Shown here one piece after another: positions 1-5,828 of a stretch of 6,057 nt of DNA (position 1 is its first letter; the number at the start of each line of letters is the position of its first letter). Both the position numbers and the translations under genes were made by a program. The stretch is from CAZCDM01 sp964497475 (lineage in GTDB: Bacteria > Planctomycetota > Phycisphaerae > SM23-33): assembly GCA_964497475.1 (NCBI GenBank), contig CAZCDM010000143.1, forward strand, positions 1-6,057. The letters run 5' to 3'. Below the pieces are notes generated by a model, which saw nothing but the letters and a program-made list of their open reading frames with translations, searched no databases and was not told where the DNA came from.

Positions 1-83
1 CCACTATCGGCACAAAGACCAACCAGACGTTATGCATTTAACAGAGTACTAGAATATTTTACAAAACAGGTGTTGTTTCGCAT
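1..83. other. Gene-free left edge, relatively AT-rich
   Basis: I see no coding sequence, RNA gene or convincing promoter here. The stretch is visibly richer in A and T than the genes to its right, which is ordinary for intergenic DNA. It ends where the 84-190 repeat element begins. It may be the downstream or upstream flank of a gene outside the window. Confidence 0.5.
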
Positions 84-190
84 GGTGTCATTCTGAACGA
101 AGCGGCTTGCCGGGCCAGCTGCGAAGCGGAAGAATCTTTCCGCGAAAAGACCCTTCGCTACGCCCATAGGGCTTCGCTCAGGGTGACAAC
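84..190. repeat. Dispersed intergenic repeat element with imperfect inverted ends (left copy)
   Basis: The 20 bases at 84-103 and the reverse complement of 171-190 agree at 16 of 20 positions, so the element has imperfect terminal inverted repeats with the core GTCAyyCTGA. Inside it, gcggaa (126-131) and ttccgc (138-143) form a small hairpin. A second, interrupted copy in the same orientation lies at 5807-5994: both end in the same 20 bases and both contain aaaagacccttcg. Minus-strand translation gives peptide fragments such as CHPERS and FVQNDT, which I recall as hallmarks of spurious proteins predicted from a very common intergenic repeat in environmental bacteria. That recollection is not a search result. 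The element encodes nothing and is probably a non-autonomous or REP-like sequence. Confidence 0.75.
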
Positions 191-236
191 GGCACGACAG
201 AATGTATGCAAAATGCCCCAGACGCGCCCGGCGCAT

Positions 237-268
237 AAAAAAAGCCCGTGATCGAAAGGTCACGGGCT
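237..268 (-). terminator. Intrinsic terminator of the rubredoxin gene
   Basis: A perfect 9-bp stem (agcccgtga 243-251 with tcacgggct 260-268) encloses an 8-base loop. Read on the minus strand, the stem is followed directly by seven T residues (complement of the A run 237-243), 22 bases after the rubredoxin stop codon. This is a textbook Rho-independent terminator. On the plus strand the stem is followed by cgtttt, so some termination in that direction is possible, but no plus-strand gene is seen upstream. Confidence 0.9.
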
Positions 269-290
269 CGTTTTATTGTGGGGGTTGCGG

Positions 291-452
291 TCAGTCGACG
301 GGCGAAAAATCGTCCTTCATCGCGCCGCACTCGGGGCAGACCCAGTCATCGGGCAGGTCTTCGAATGCGGTCCCCGGCTCGACGCCGTTATCCGGATCGC
401 CAGCGGCCGGGTCGTAGACATAGCCGCACAGATCGCAGCTGTATTTCTTCAT
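291..452 (-). CDS. Rubredoxin
   Basis: This is a 53-residue one-iron electron carrier of the cytoplasm. The four iron ligands are Cys6, Cys9, Cys39 and Cys42, in the motifs CDLCG and CPECG, with the family's conserved Tyr4, Tyr11, Tyr13, the PGT-F-LP-DW stretch and Trp37. Length and cysteine spacing match classic small rubredoxins such as that of Clostridium pasteurianum. The ATG at 450-452 is chosen over an in-frame ATG 45 bases upstream because homologues begin MKKY and an AAAGGA ribosome site sits in front of it. The gene is monocistronic: its own promoter candidate lies at 500-528 and a strong terminator at 237-268. In anaerobes such proteins reduce superoxide reductase, rubrerythrin or rubredoxin:oxygen oxidoreductase. 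No partner gene is in view, so the exact role is open. Confidence 0.96.
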   Translation of the reverse strand: MKKYSCDLCGYVYDPAAGDPDNGVEPGTAFEDLPDDWVCPECGAMKDDFSPVD

Positions 453-459
453 GGGTGGA

Positions 460-465
460 TCCTTT
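460..465 (-). promoter_or_regulatory. Ribosome binding site of rubredoxin
   Basis: On the minus strand AAAGGA lies seven bases before the ATG at 450-452. It supports the 53-residue start rather than the longer reading from position 497, where no homologous residues are encoded. Confidence 0.75.
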
Positions 466-499
466 CGATTGGGGTCAGGGAACACGTCGCAGCCCATTG

Positions 500-528
500 A
501 TTATGAAGCCGACCGGTCAACGAGGCAA
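500..528 (-). promoter_or_regulatory. Candidate sigma-70-type promoter of rubredoxin
   Basis: On the minus strand TTGCCT (528-523) and CATAAT (505-500) are separated by 17 bases, matching 4 of 6 and 5 of 6 of the -35 and -10 consensus. The start would fall near 493, leaving a leader of about 40 bases. The spacer contains the perfect 8-bp palindrome GACCGGTC (511-518), a position where a repressor could act. This is an inference from pattern only. Confidence 0.5.
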
Positions 529-558
529 CGCACTTTTTTCGTATGGGACAACGGCCGG

Positions 559-2727
559 TCAGAACGACTCGCTGAAGAGCCTCGCGATATCGTTCCAGGT
601 GATCACCACGAACAGCCCGAGGATCAAGACCAGCCCGGCCACCTGCACGATGTTGACCACCTTCAGCGGCAGGGGCTTGCCGCGCACCTTCTCGATCAGC
701 AGCATCACAGCCAGGCCGCCATCGAGCACCGGCAGGGGCAGAAAGTTCATCACCGCCAAGGCCGCGGAAATAATCGCCATGAGGTAGACCAGGTTCAGCA
801 GGCTTTCCCGGGCAGCCATCACGCCCACCTGGGCAATGCCCACCGGCCCGCGAACCTGCGAGGTGTCGACCGTCCGGCTGGACAGCGACCGCAACGTGCC
901 ATACGCCCCGATGATCTGGCGGTACGTTTCCCGCGCGCCCCAGCCCAGGGCCTTGAACGGATTGTGATAGGCGATGGTCACCATCTTCGGCTCCCAGGCT
1001 ACGTCGGTCAGAATCGGGAACGTATACGCATCTGGCTGCAGCGATTCGCCGACCGCACCCAGGGCTACATCCCGCTGCTGGCCGCTCTGGGATACCCGCA
1101 GCGTGACCGGCTCGTCGCCAGCCTCGCGCAGGGCGTGATACAGCTCCAGCCAACTGCTCACGGTCGAGCCGTTGACGGCGAGGATTTCCGCCCGCGGCTC
1201 GAGGCCGGCCGAGGCGATCGGCGAGTTCGGCCGAATGTGTCCCACCTGCGTCGTGTCGGTGTCGACATCCATCCGCACGCCAACCACCGCCCGGTCACCC
1301 TGGCGCGTCGGCGTGATCGAAAGCGAAACACTCTTACCCTCCCGCAGCACCACCAGCGAACTCGGCCCGCCGCCCTGCTCGGCAGAGCGAAGAGCCTTTT
1401 CGCTGACCTCAAGGAACTGATACCAGCTCGGGGCGAGGACACCACCATAGCTGAGAATCACGTCATCCTCGGCCAGGCCCGCCTTGGCGGCCGGCGAGTC
1501 CGGCGAGACTGATCGAATGCGAAGCGGCGGCGACATGCCCAGCACATCGAGATGGCTGAAGGCGCCACCGCCGGCAATGTTCTCGCGCAGCAGGTGCAGC
1601 AGCTTGCCCTCGTCATTCTCCAGCAACACCTGCTCGGGGCGGACGGTCACCTTCCCGCCATCGGGGGCGGCGACTTCTTGTGGCTTGCTCGCCCAGAGCG
1701 GATCGACCGTGACCTGCCACCCGGTGAGGCTCGAGCCGTCGGCCAGGTAAAGCACATCGCTGCGCGTGCGAAACTCGGGCGTTACCTCCACCGTCATTTC
1801 CTTGCCATCGCGGAGTATGGTCACCTCCACGGCCGACGCGTCGCTGCTGCGGGCAATCTCGCTCAACACCCAGGGCCCGGGAAAACTCCGCCCGGCCACC
1901 TGCAGCACCTGATCGTTCGGCTGGAGCTTGGCGCCGGGCCCGGCCGCCAAGATCACCGGATCGAACGGGGCAGCAATGCCGAAGGCGGGCATGCCCATCA
2001 CCGTGTTCATGCGCACGCCAAGCTCGGCCCGGCCGGTGTAGACCTTGCCGTCAATCGTCCGTTCGAAATCAAACGCGAAGGTGTCGTTGAGGTCCGCCAG
2101 GGCCGCCTTCATCTGGATTTCGGCAAAGTGGTTGACCTCCTGGCCTAGGCTGCGGGCAAAGAAATTGCCCCCATGAATTCGCACGACGCGGTCGCCGCCT
2201 TGCAGGCCCGTACTGTCGGCCGCATTCGGCGGAGCCTCGCCCGTCCAAATGATCGTCGCGTGGGCTGCGGGGAACAGTTCGCTGGTATCGCCGACGACCG
2301 GCGCGGGGAAACTCCGCCCGATCATCGAGACGACAATGAACAGCAGCCCGGCCAGCAGCACATTCATCACCACGCCCGCGGCGATGACCACCATCCGCTT
2401 GCCGACCGGCTTGGCGTTGAAGCTGCGCGGGTCGACGGTGTCGGCCTCGTCCAGCGCGCCGAAGTCTTCCTGCCCGAGCATCTTGACGTACCCGCCCAGC
2501 GGCAGGGCGCAGATGCAGTAGTCGGTCTCGCCGCGGACAAACCCCGCCACCCGCGGGCCGAAGCCCAGCGCGAACCGCTCGACCTTAATGCCCGCCCACC
2601 ACGCCGCCAGGAAGTGCCCCAGCTCGTGAAAGAAGATCACCACCCCCAGGCCGATGATGAACTGCACCAGCGGCCAGACCCAGTGAAGAATGTGTTCCTG
2701 CCAGATCGATTGAAAAACGTCAGCCAT
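559..2727 (-). CDS. rseP: RseP-like site-2 protease (M50 intramembrane zinc metalloprotease), four PDZ-like modules
   Basis: This 722-residue polytopic membrane protease belongs to the family that cleaves transmembrane anchors, such as anti-sigma factors after a first periplasmic cut, and clears signal-peptide remnants. A first membrane segment (about 17-33) runs into HEXXH (His34, Glu35, His38). The FGPR and LPLGGYVKM motifs (56-59, 75-83) follow, then a second segment (about 111-135). At the C-terminus come RGPVG (626-630), a segment ending in NFLPLPVLDGG (third zinc ligand Asp669), and a last segment (about 692-711). Between residues 140 and 555 I read four PDZ-like modules, near 140-235, 245-318, 395-475 and 480-555; the last two carry SPAAKAGL and SPIASAGL. 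E. coli RseP has about 450 residues and two PDZ domains, so this one is clearly enlarged. The start overlaps the dxr stop by 8 bp and has only a weak ribosome site, which suggests translational coupling. Confidence 0.95.
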   Translation of the reverse strand: MADVFQSIWQEHILHWVWPLVQFIIGLGVVIFFHELGHFLAAWWAGIKVERFALGFGPRVAGFVRGETDYCICALPLGGYVKMLGQEDFGALDEADTVDPRSFNAKPVGKRMVVIAAGVVMNVLLAGLLFIVVSMIGRSFPAPVVGDTSELFPAAHATIIWTGEAPPNAADSTGLQGGDRVVRIHGGNFFARSLGQEVNHFAEIQMKAALADLNDTFAFDFERTIDGKVYTGRAELGVRMNTVMGMPAFGIAAPFDPVILAAGPGAKLQPNDQVLQVAGRSFPGPWVLSEIARSSDASAVEVTILRDGKEMTVEVTPEFRTRSDVLYLADGSSLTGWQVTVDPLWASKPQEVAAPDGGKVTVRPEQVLLENDEGKLLHLLRENIAGGGAFSHLDVLGMSPPLRIRSVSPDSPAAKAGLAEDDVILSYGGVLAPSWYQFLEVSEKALRSAEQGGGPSSLVVLREGKSVSLSITPTRQGDRAVVGVRMDVDTDTTQVGHIRPNSPIASAGLEPRAEILAVNGSTVSSWLELYHALREAGDEPVTLRVSQSGQQRDVALGAVGESLQPDAYTFPILTDVAWEPKMVTIAYHNPFKALGWGARETYRQIIGAYGTLRSLSSRTVDTSQVRGPVGIAQVGVMAARESLLNLVYLMAIISAALAVMNFLPLPVLDGGLAVMLLIEKVRGKPLPLKVVNIVQVAGLVLILGLFVVITWNDIARLFSESF

Positions 2728-3925
2728 GATTCGTTTCGTTTCCGGTTGTCCGGCCGGCCGTGTCGACCCGCTCGGAGACATGCGTGCGTGCCCAGGCGTC
2801 GGCGTCGAGGACGGCCTGGAGTGGTATGCTATCGGATTTTTCGTCGCCCGTCTTCTGTTGGTCCCAGGCGTCCAGCGCGTTGCGGACGAGGGGCACGATC
2901 TGCCCGAAGGCGATGCGCCCGGCCAGGAAGGCCTCGACGGCCGCCTCGTTGGCGCCGTTGACGACCGCCCCCGCACAGCCGCCTCGGCCGATGACCTCCC
3001 AGGCCAACTCCACCGCCTCGGCGAATCGCCCCGTCACGGGCTGGAACGTCAGCTCGCCCAGGACGGCCAGGTCCAGCGGCGGCACGGGCCGGGCCGGGCG
3101 ACGAGGCCAGTGCAACGCCTGGGCGATCGGGCCCTTCATGTCCGGCTCGGCCAACTGGGCCACCATCGACCCGTCGCAGAACTCCACCATCGCGTGGATG
3201 ATCGACTGCGGATGGATGACAACCTCAATCTGCTCGGCCTGCAGGTCAAACAGCCAGTGCGCCTCGATGATCTCCAGCGTCTTGTTCATCAGCGTCGCCG
3301 AGTCGACGGTAATCTTCGGCCCCATCTGCCACGTCGGGTGCGCCAGGGCATCATCCACGCCGGCCGTCGCTGCTTTCTCGTCGGGCCAGTCCCGCAGGGC
3401 CCCGCCAGAGGAGGTGATAATCGCCCGGCGGACTTCCTCGGCCCGGCCGGCGGCGAGGCACTGCGCCAGGCCCGCGTGTTCGCTGTCGACCGGGAAGATC
3501 GTCACGCCAGCCCGCTCGGCCGCCTGCATGACCAGCGCCCCGGCACAGACGAGCGTTTCCTTGTTCGCCAGGGCCAGGTCGGCACCGACCTCGATGGCCG
3601 CCAGCGTCGGGCCCAGCCCCGCCGAGCCGACCACGGCCGTGAGGACCACGTCCGGGCGGAGCTGGCGGACGAGCTGTTCCATGGCATCGGGGCCGGTCAG
3701 CAGCGTTATCTCGCCGCACGTCTCGGCCAGGTCGGCTGCCGAATCGCCATCGCTGAGGGCGACCGTTTGTGCGCCGGCGGCGCGAGCCTGCTCGATCAGC
3801 TTCCGGCCGTTGCGGCCGGCCGCCAAGCCGACGACCTCCAGCGAGGGGGTCTCGGCCAGAACCTCCAGCGCCTGACAGCCGATGCTGCCCGTCGAACCCA
3901 GGATGACAATGCGTCTGCGAGCCAC
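2720..3925 (-). CDS. dxr: 1-deoxy-D-xylulose 5-phosphate reductoisomerase
   Basis: This cytoplasmic enzyme (401 residues, close to the 398 of E. coli Dxr) makes 2-C-methyl-D-erythritol 4-phosphate from DXP using NADPH, the committed step of the MEP isoprenoid pathway and the fosmidomycin target. Visible motifs are the NADPH-binding GSTGSIG (10-16), ANKETLV (120-126), PVDSEH (145-150) with metal ligands Asp147 and Glu149, SSGG (172-175), HPTWQMGPKITVDSATLMNK ending at Lys215, and the third metal ligand Glu218. IHPQSIIHAMVEF, EPDMKGPIAQAL and NGANEAAVEAFLAG follow in family order. No active-site residue is missing. The GTG start is chosen because GGAG lies just upstream, homology begins there, and no ATG lies close by in frame. 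The last roughly 30 residues look poorly conserved. The gene is first in a unit with rseP; the E. coli neighbours uppS and cdsA are absent between them. Confidence 0.97.
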   Translation of the reverse strand: MARRRIVILGSTGSIGCQALEVLAETPSLEVVGLAAGRNGRKLIEQARAAGAQTVALSDGDSAADLAETCGEITLLTGPDAMEQLVRQLRPDVVLTAVVGSAGLGPTLAAIEVGADLALANKETLVCAGALVMQAAERAGVTIFPVDSEHAGLAQCLAAGRAEEVRRAIITSSGGALRDWPDEKAATAGVDDALAHPTWQMGPKITVDSATLMNKTLEIIEAHWLFDLQAEQIEVVIHPQSIIHAMVEFCDGSMVAQLAEPDMKGPIAQALHWPRRPARPVPPLDLAVLGELTFQPVTGRFAEAVELAWEVIGRGGCAGAVVNGANEAAVEAFLAGRIAFGQIVPLVRNALDAWDQQKTGDEKSDSIPLQAVLDADAWARTHVSERVDTAGRTTGNETNHG

Positions 3926-3930
3926 GAATT

Positions 3931-3934
3931 CTCC
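3931..3934 (-). promoter_or_regulatory. Shine-Dalgarno site that fixes the dxr GTG start
   Basis: On the minus strand GGAG is followed five bases later by GTG at 3925-3923. This is the best ribosome site in the divergent region. It supports a GTG start giving a protein that begins (M)ARRRIVILGSTGSIG, as expected for Dxr. Confidence 0.75.
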
Positions 3935-3952
3935 GCAAAAAGGGGGCCCTTC

Positions 3953-3981
3953 ATTCTCGCAGAATCGCCCGTCCCATGCAA
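3953..3981 (-). promoter_or_regulatory. Candidate promoter of dxr-rseP
   Basis: On the minus strand TTGCAT (3981-3976) and GAGAAT (3958-3953) are 17 bases apart, with TGC directly before the second hexamer resembling an extended -10. Transcription would start near 3946, giving a leader of about 20 bases that still contains the GGAG site. The hexamers are only partial matches (3 of 6 and 4 of 6). Confidence 0.35.
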
Positions 3982-3996
3982 CGCAACATCGCCCGA

Positions 3997-4026
3997 CTGG
4001 ATGCAGCCCGGGCGAACCTCTATAAT
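3997..4026 (+). promoter_or_regulatory. Candidate promoter of the NUDIX-rhomboid unit, possibly leaderless
   Basis: A perfect TATAAT lies at 4021-4026. The upstream partner is weak: ctggat at 3997-4002 with an 18-base spacer. The expected transcription start, 6-8 bases past the hexamer, falls at 4032-4034, on or next to the ATG at 4034. No Shine-Dalgarno sequence precedes either ATG (4025 or 4034). A leaderless message beginning at the 4034 ATG would explain both facts. An alternative is that TATAAT is chance and the true promoter lies farther upstream. Confidence 0.5.
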
Positions 4027-4033
4027 GACTGCC

Positions 4034-4561
4034 ATGGAACTGCAAATACAAGACCGCCGGCTCATGCACGCCAGCTACCTCTTCGACGTCCAGCGGTGTC
4101 GCATCCAACTGCCCACCGGCCAGCTCGTCGAGCGGGACCTCGTAGAGCATCCCGGCGCGGCGTTGATCCTGCCGGTGACCGACGACGGCCAGGTCGTGAT
4201 GATCCGCCAGATGCGCTACGCTGTCGGCGGCGAGATATGGGAACTGCCCTGCGGCACGCTGGAAGAGGGCGAAGACCCCGCCGCCTGTGCAGCCCGCGAA
4301 CTCACCGAGGAAACCGGCTACGCCGCAGCCGCCATCGAGCCGCTGGGCCGATGGTGGTCCTGCCCGGGCTACTCGAACGAACGCATCTTCGCCTACCTCG
4401 CCACCGGCCTGCAGCCCGGCCAGCAGAACCTCGACGACCACGAGCACATCGACGTGGAATTGATGGAGAAGGAAAAGATTCGTCGCCTGCTCGTCGATAA
4501 TCGCATAGACGACGCCAAGACCATCGCGGCGTTGAGCCTCTACTTCATGCGGGAAGCGTAA
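4034..4561 (+). CDS. NUDIX hydrolase, ADP-ribose pyrophosphatase type
   Basis: This 175-residue cytoplasmic enzyme probably splits ADP-ribose into AMP and ribose 5-phosphate. The NUDIX box GX5EX7REUXEEXGU is complete at residues 74-96 (GTLEEGEDP ... RELTEETGY), including the metal-binding glutamates of REL-EE. Before it, RQMRYAVGGEIWELPCG is typical of the ADP-ribose pyrophosphatase group. After it, CPGYSNER places a proline (Pro111) 15 residues past the box, as in SPGGTSER of E. coli NudF; a proline at this spacing is a known marker of ADP-ribose hydrolases. Substrate remains inferred, since related enzymes take GDP-mannose or other nucleotide sugars. An ATG nine bases earlier (4025) would add MTA, but it lies inside the TATAAT element, so I prefer 4034. 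The stop is one base from the rhomboid start, so the two genes are very likely co-transcribed. Confidence 0.92.
   Translation: MELQIQDRRLMHASYLFDVQRCRIQLPTGQLVERDLVEHPGAALILPVTDDGQVVMIRQMRYAVGGEIWELPCGTLEEGEDPAACAARELTEETGYAAAAIEPLGRWWSCPGYSNERIFAYLATGLQPGQQNLDDHEHIDVELMEKEKIRRLLVDNRIDDAKTIAALSLYFMREA
4551..4556 (+). promoter_or_regulatory. Ribosome binding site of the rhomboid gene
   Basis: GGGAAG lies inside the last codons of the NUDIX gene, six bases before the ATG at 4563-4565. It gives the rhomboid its own initiation signal within the shared transcript. Confidence 0.55.
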
Positions 4562-4562
4562 C

Positions 4563-5465
4563 ATGGGCGATCGACCGAACTGGTACAAGCAGGGCCAAGG
4601 CTATGGCGGAGGCGGGGGCGGCGGCTACGGCTCGCCGATGAGGGGCATTGCACTGCCCAAGCCCACCCCGGCCGTGAAATTCATCATGATCGCCTGCGGG
4701 GCGATGTTCGTCCTGCAGCTCATCACCGTCGCCAGCGGGAACAGGCTGTCGCTGATGCTCGGGGCGACCGCCGATGGCTGGTGGCAGCTCTGGCGGTACA
4801 TCACCTTCCAGTTCCTCCACAGCCCGCAGAATCTCTGGCATATCGTGCTGAACATGCTGGGGCTGTACTTTCTGGGCACGGCCCTGGAACGAGCCTGGGG
4901 CACGAAGCAGTTTGTAAAATTCTACCTTACCTGCGGCATCACGGCCGGCGCGGCGTACGTGGTCATCAGCCTGCTGCTTCTGCCGCCGGGCCAATGGTCC
5001 ATGCCGCTGATCGGCGCCTCCGGCGGGGTCTATGGCGTGCTGCTGGCGGCCGCAGTGCTGTTCCCGCACTTCCGGCTGATCTTTTTCCTGTTCCCCGTGC
5101 CGATTCGCCTCGCGGCAATCATCATCTTCGGCATTATGATTTTCACCGTGCTGGGCGGGCTGGCCAGCGGCTCGGCCGGGCCGAGCTTCTGGTCGGACGT
5201 GGCGCACCTCGGCGGGGCTGTCGCTGCGGCGGTGTGGATCTGGGTGCTGCCGAAGTGGCGGCTGGCCATCGCCCAGGCCGAGCAGGCCGCCAAGGATGGC
5301 GCGTGGGAGAAAAGGCTCCGCGACAAGCAGAAACAGCGCGACGAAGTCGACCGCATTCTCGACAAGGTCAAACAGCAGGGGCTGGGCAGCCTGTCGGCCG
5401 CCGAGAAACGCGCACTGCAAAAAGCCTCCCAAGAGCAGCGACGCGAAGACCAAAAGTATCGCTGA
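4563..5465 (+). CDS. Rhomboid family intramembrane serine protease with C-terminal cytoplasmic tail domain
   Basis: This 300-residue polytopic membrane protease of the S54 family cleaves substrate helices within the bilayer. The catalytic Ser153 lies in GASGGVYG and the catalytic His215 in AHLGG. His93 and Asn97 (HIVLN) match the HxxxN oxyanion pair of GlpG, and WR-ITFQFLH (77-86) is the usual start of the core. About six membrane segments are visible between residues 38 and 232. The first 25 residues are glycine-rich and presumably cytoplasmic. The tail (about 233-300) is charged and likely helical. Its stretch DEVDRILDKVKQQGLGSLSA resembles the short tail domain (DUF6576-like, by recall) found on many rhomboids outside proteobacteria. 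Residues 281-300 and the stop form the first copy of the 81-bp tandem repeat. The natural substrate is unknown. Confidence 0.95.
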   Translation: MGDRPNWYKQGQGYGGGGGGGYGSPMRGIALPKPTPAVKFIMIACGAMFVLQLITVASGNRLSLMLGATADGWWQLWRYITFQFLHSPQNLWHIVLNMLGLYFLGTALERAWGTKQFVKFYLTCGITAGAAYVVISLLLLPPGQWSMPLIGASGGVYGVLLAAAVLFPHFRLIFFLFPVPIRLAAIIIFGIMIFTVLGGLASGSAGPSFWSDVAHLGGAVAAAVWIWVLPKWRLAIAQAEQAAKDGAWEKRLRDKQKQRDEVDRILDKVKQQGLGSLSAAEKRALQKASQEQRREDQKYR

Positions 5466-5721
5466 GCGGCAATCGCCGGCGACGAGAAACGCGCACTGCA
5501 AAAAGCCTCCCAAGAGCAGCGACGCGAAGACCAAAAGTATCGCTGAGCGGCAATCGCCGGCGACGAGAAACGCGCACTGCAAAAAGCCTCCCAAGAGCAG
5601 CGACGCGAAGACCAAAAGTATCGCTGAGCGGCAATCGCCGGCGACGAGAAACGCGCACTGCAAAAGGTCTCCCAAGAGCAGCGACGCGAAGACCAAAAAT
5701 ATCGCTGAGCGGCAAGCGCCG
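5402..5721 (+). repeat. Tandem array of four 81-bp units made from the rhomboid 3' end
   Basis: Units begin at 5403, 5484, 5565 and 5646 (gagaaacgcgcactgc), giving an exact period of 81 bases; a shared C just before places the array edge at 5402. Each unit holds the last 20 codons of the rhomboid gene, its TGA, and 18 bases containing cggcaatcgccg, which can fold into a 4-bp hairpin. Units 1 to 3 are identical. Unit 4 has AAAG for AAAA with T for C nearby, A for G before tatcgctga, and a degenerate end (caagcgccga). Only unit 1 is needed for the protein. Because 81 is divisible by three, any frame open in one unit stays open in all, which creates long artificial readings on both strands. Confidence 0.97.
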
Positions 5722-5734
5722 AGCTGATGACCAC

Positions 5735-5760
5735 AGAGCCGCAGAGGCTCAGAGTTTTTT
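5735..5760 (+). terminator. Possible weak terminator of the NUDIX-rhomboid unit, built on an AGAG-repeat motif
   Basis: A 5-bp stem (gagcc 5736-5740, ggctc 5746-5750) with a 5-base loop is followed four bases later by six T residues (5755-5760). The stem is short and offset from the T run. AGAG recurs every eight bases (5735, 5743, 5751), a pattern I recall from a widespread intergenic repeat (cacagag...cagag...cagag), so the sequence may be a dispersed element that only resembles a terminator. Confidence 0.35.
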
Positions 5761-5766
5761 CGATGG

Positions 5767-5787
5767 CGATTGCCGTTTACGCAATCG
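5767..5787. repeat. Small perfect hairpin
   Basis: cgattgc (5767-5773) pairs with gcaatcg (5781-5787) around a 7-base loop. No T run follows on either strand, so it is not a standard terminator. The left arm context ggcgattgccg is also the inverted complement of cggcaatcgcc from each 81-bp unit, so the transcript could pair between the array and this site. Confidence 0.5.
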
Positions 5788-5828
5788 GTAACGCCCTTGC
5801 CTTCGATCATTCTGACCGAAGCGGGTAT

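Noticed and set aside
30..263. Minus-strand 77-residue reading with CHPERS and FVQNDT fragments
   Set aside because: It is the translation of the dispersed intergenic repeat at 84-190 and the terminator, not a gene.
451..1512. Plus-strand reading of 353 residues opposite rseP
   Set aside because: Its His-, Gln- and Arg-rich composition is typical of antisense GC-rich shadows, and rseP is well supported on the other strand.
2726..4024. Long plus-strand open stretch continuous with the NUDIX frame, giving a 611-residue reading
   Set aside because: It is antisense to dxr, which has full family motifs. Absence of stops is expected in GC-rich DNA, and only the last 175 codons match a protein family.
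3926..4588. Upstream extension of the dxr reading frame to an ATG at 4588
   Set aside because: The extension runs antisense to the NUDIX gene and carries no Dxr homology. The GTG at 3925 has a proper ribosome site.
5402..5721. CRISPR array
   Set aside because: The units are contiguous 81-bp copies of coding sequence without unique spacers, and there are no cas genes.
5296..5727. Plus-strand reading with repeated KKPPKSSDAKTKSIAERQSP peptide
   Set aside because: It is an alternative frame of the rhomboid tail and its repeat array. The basic composition reflects the DNA repeat, not a known protein.
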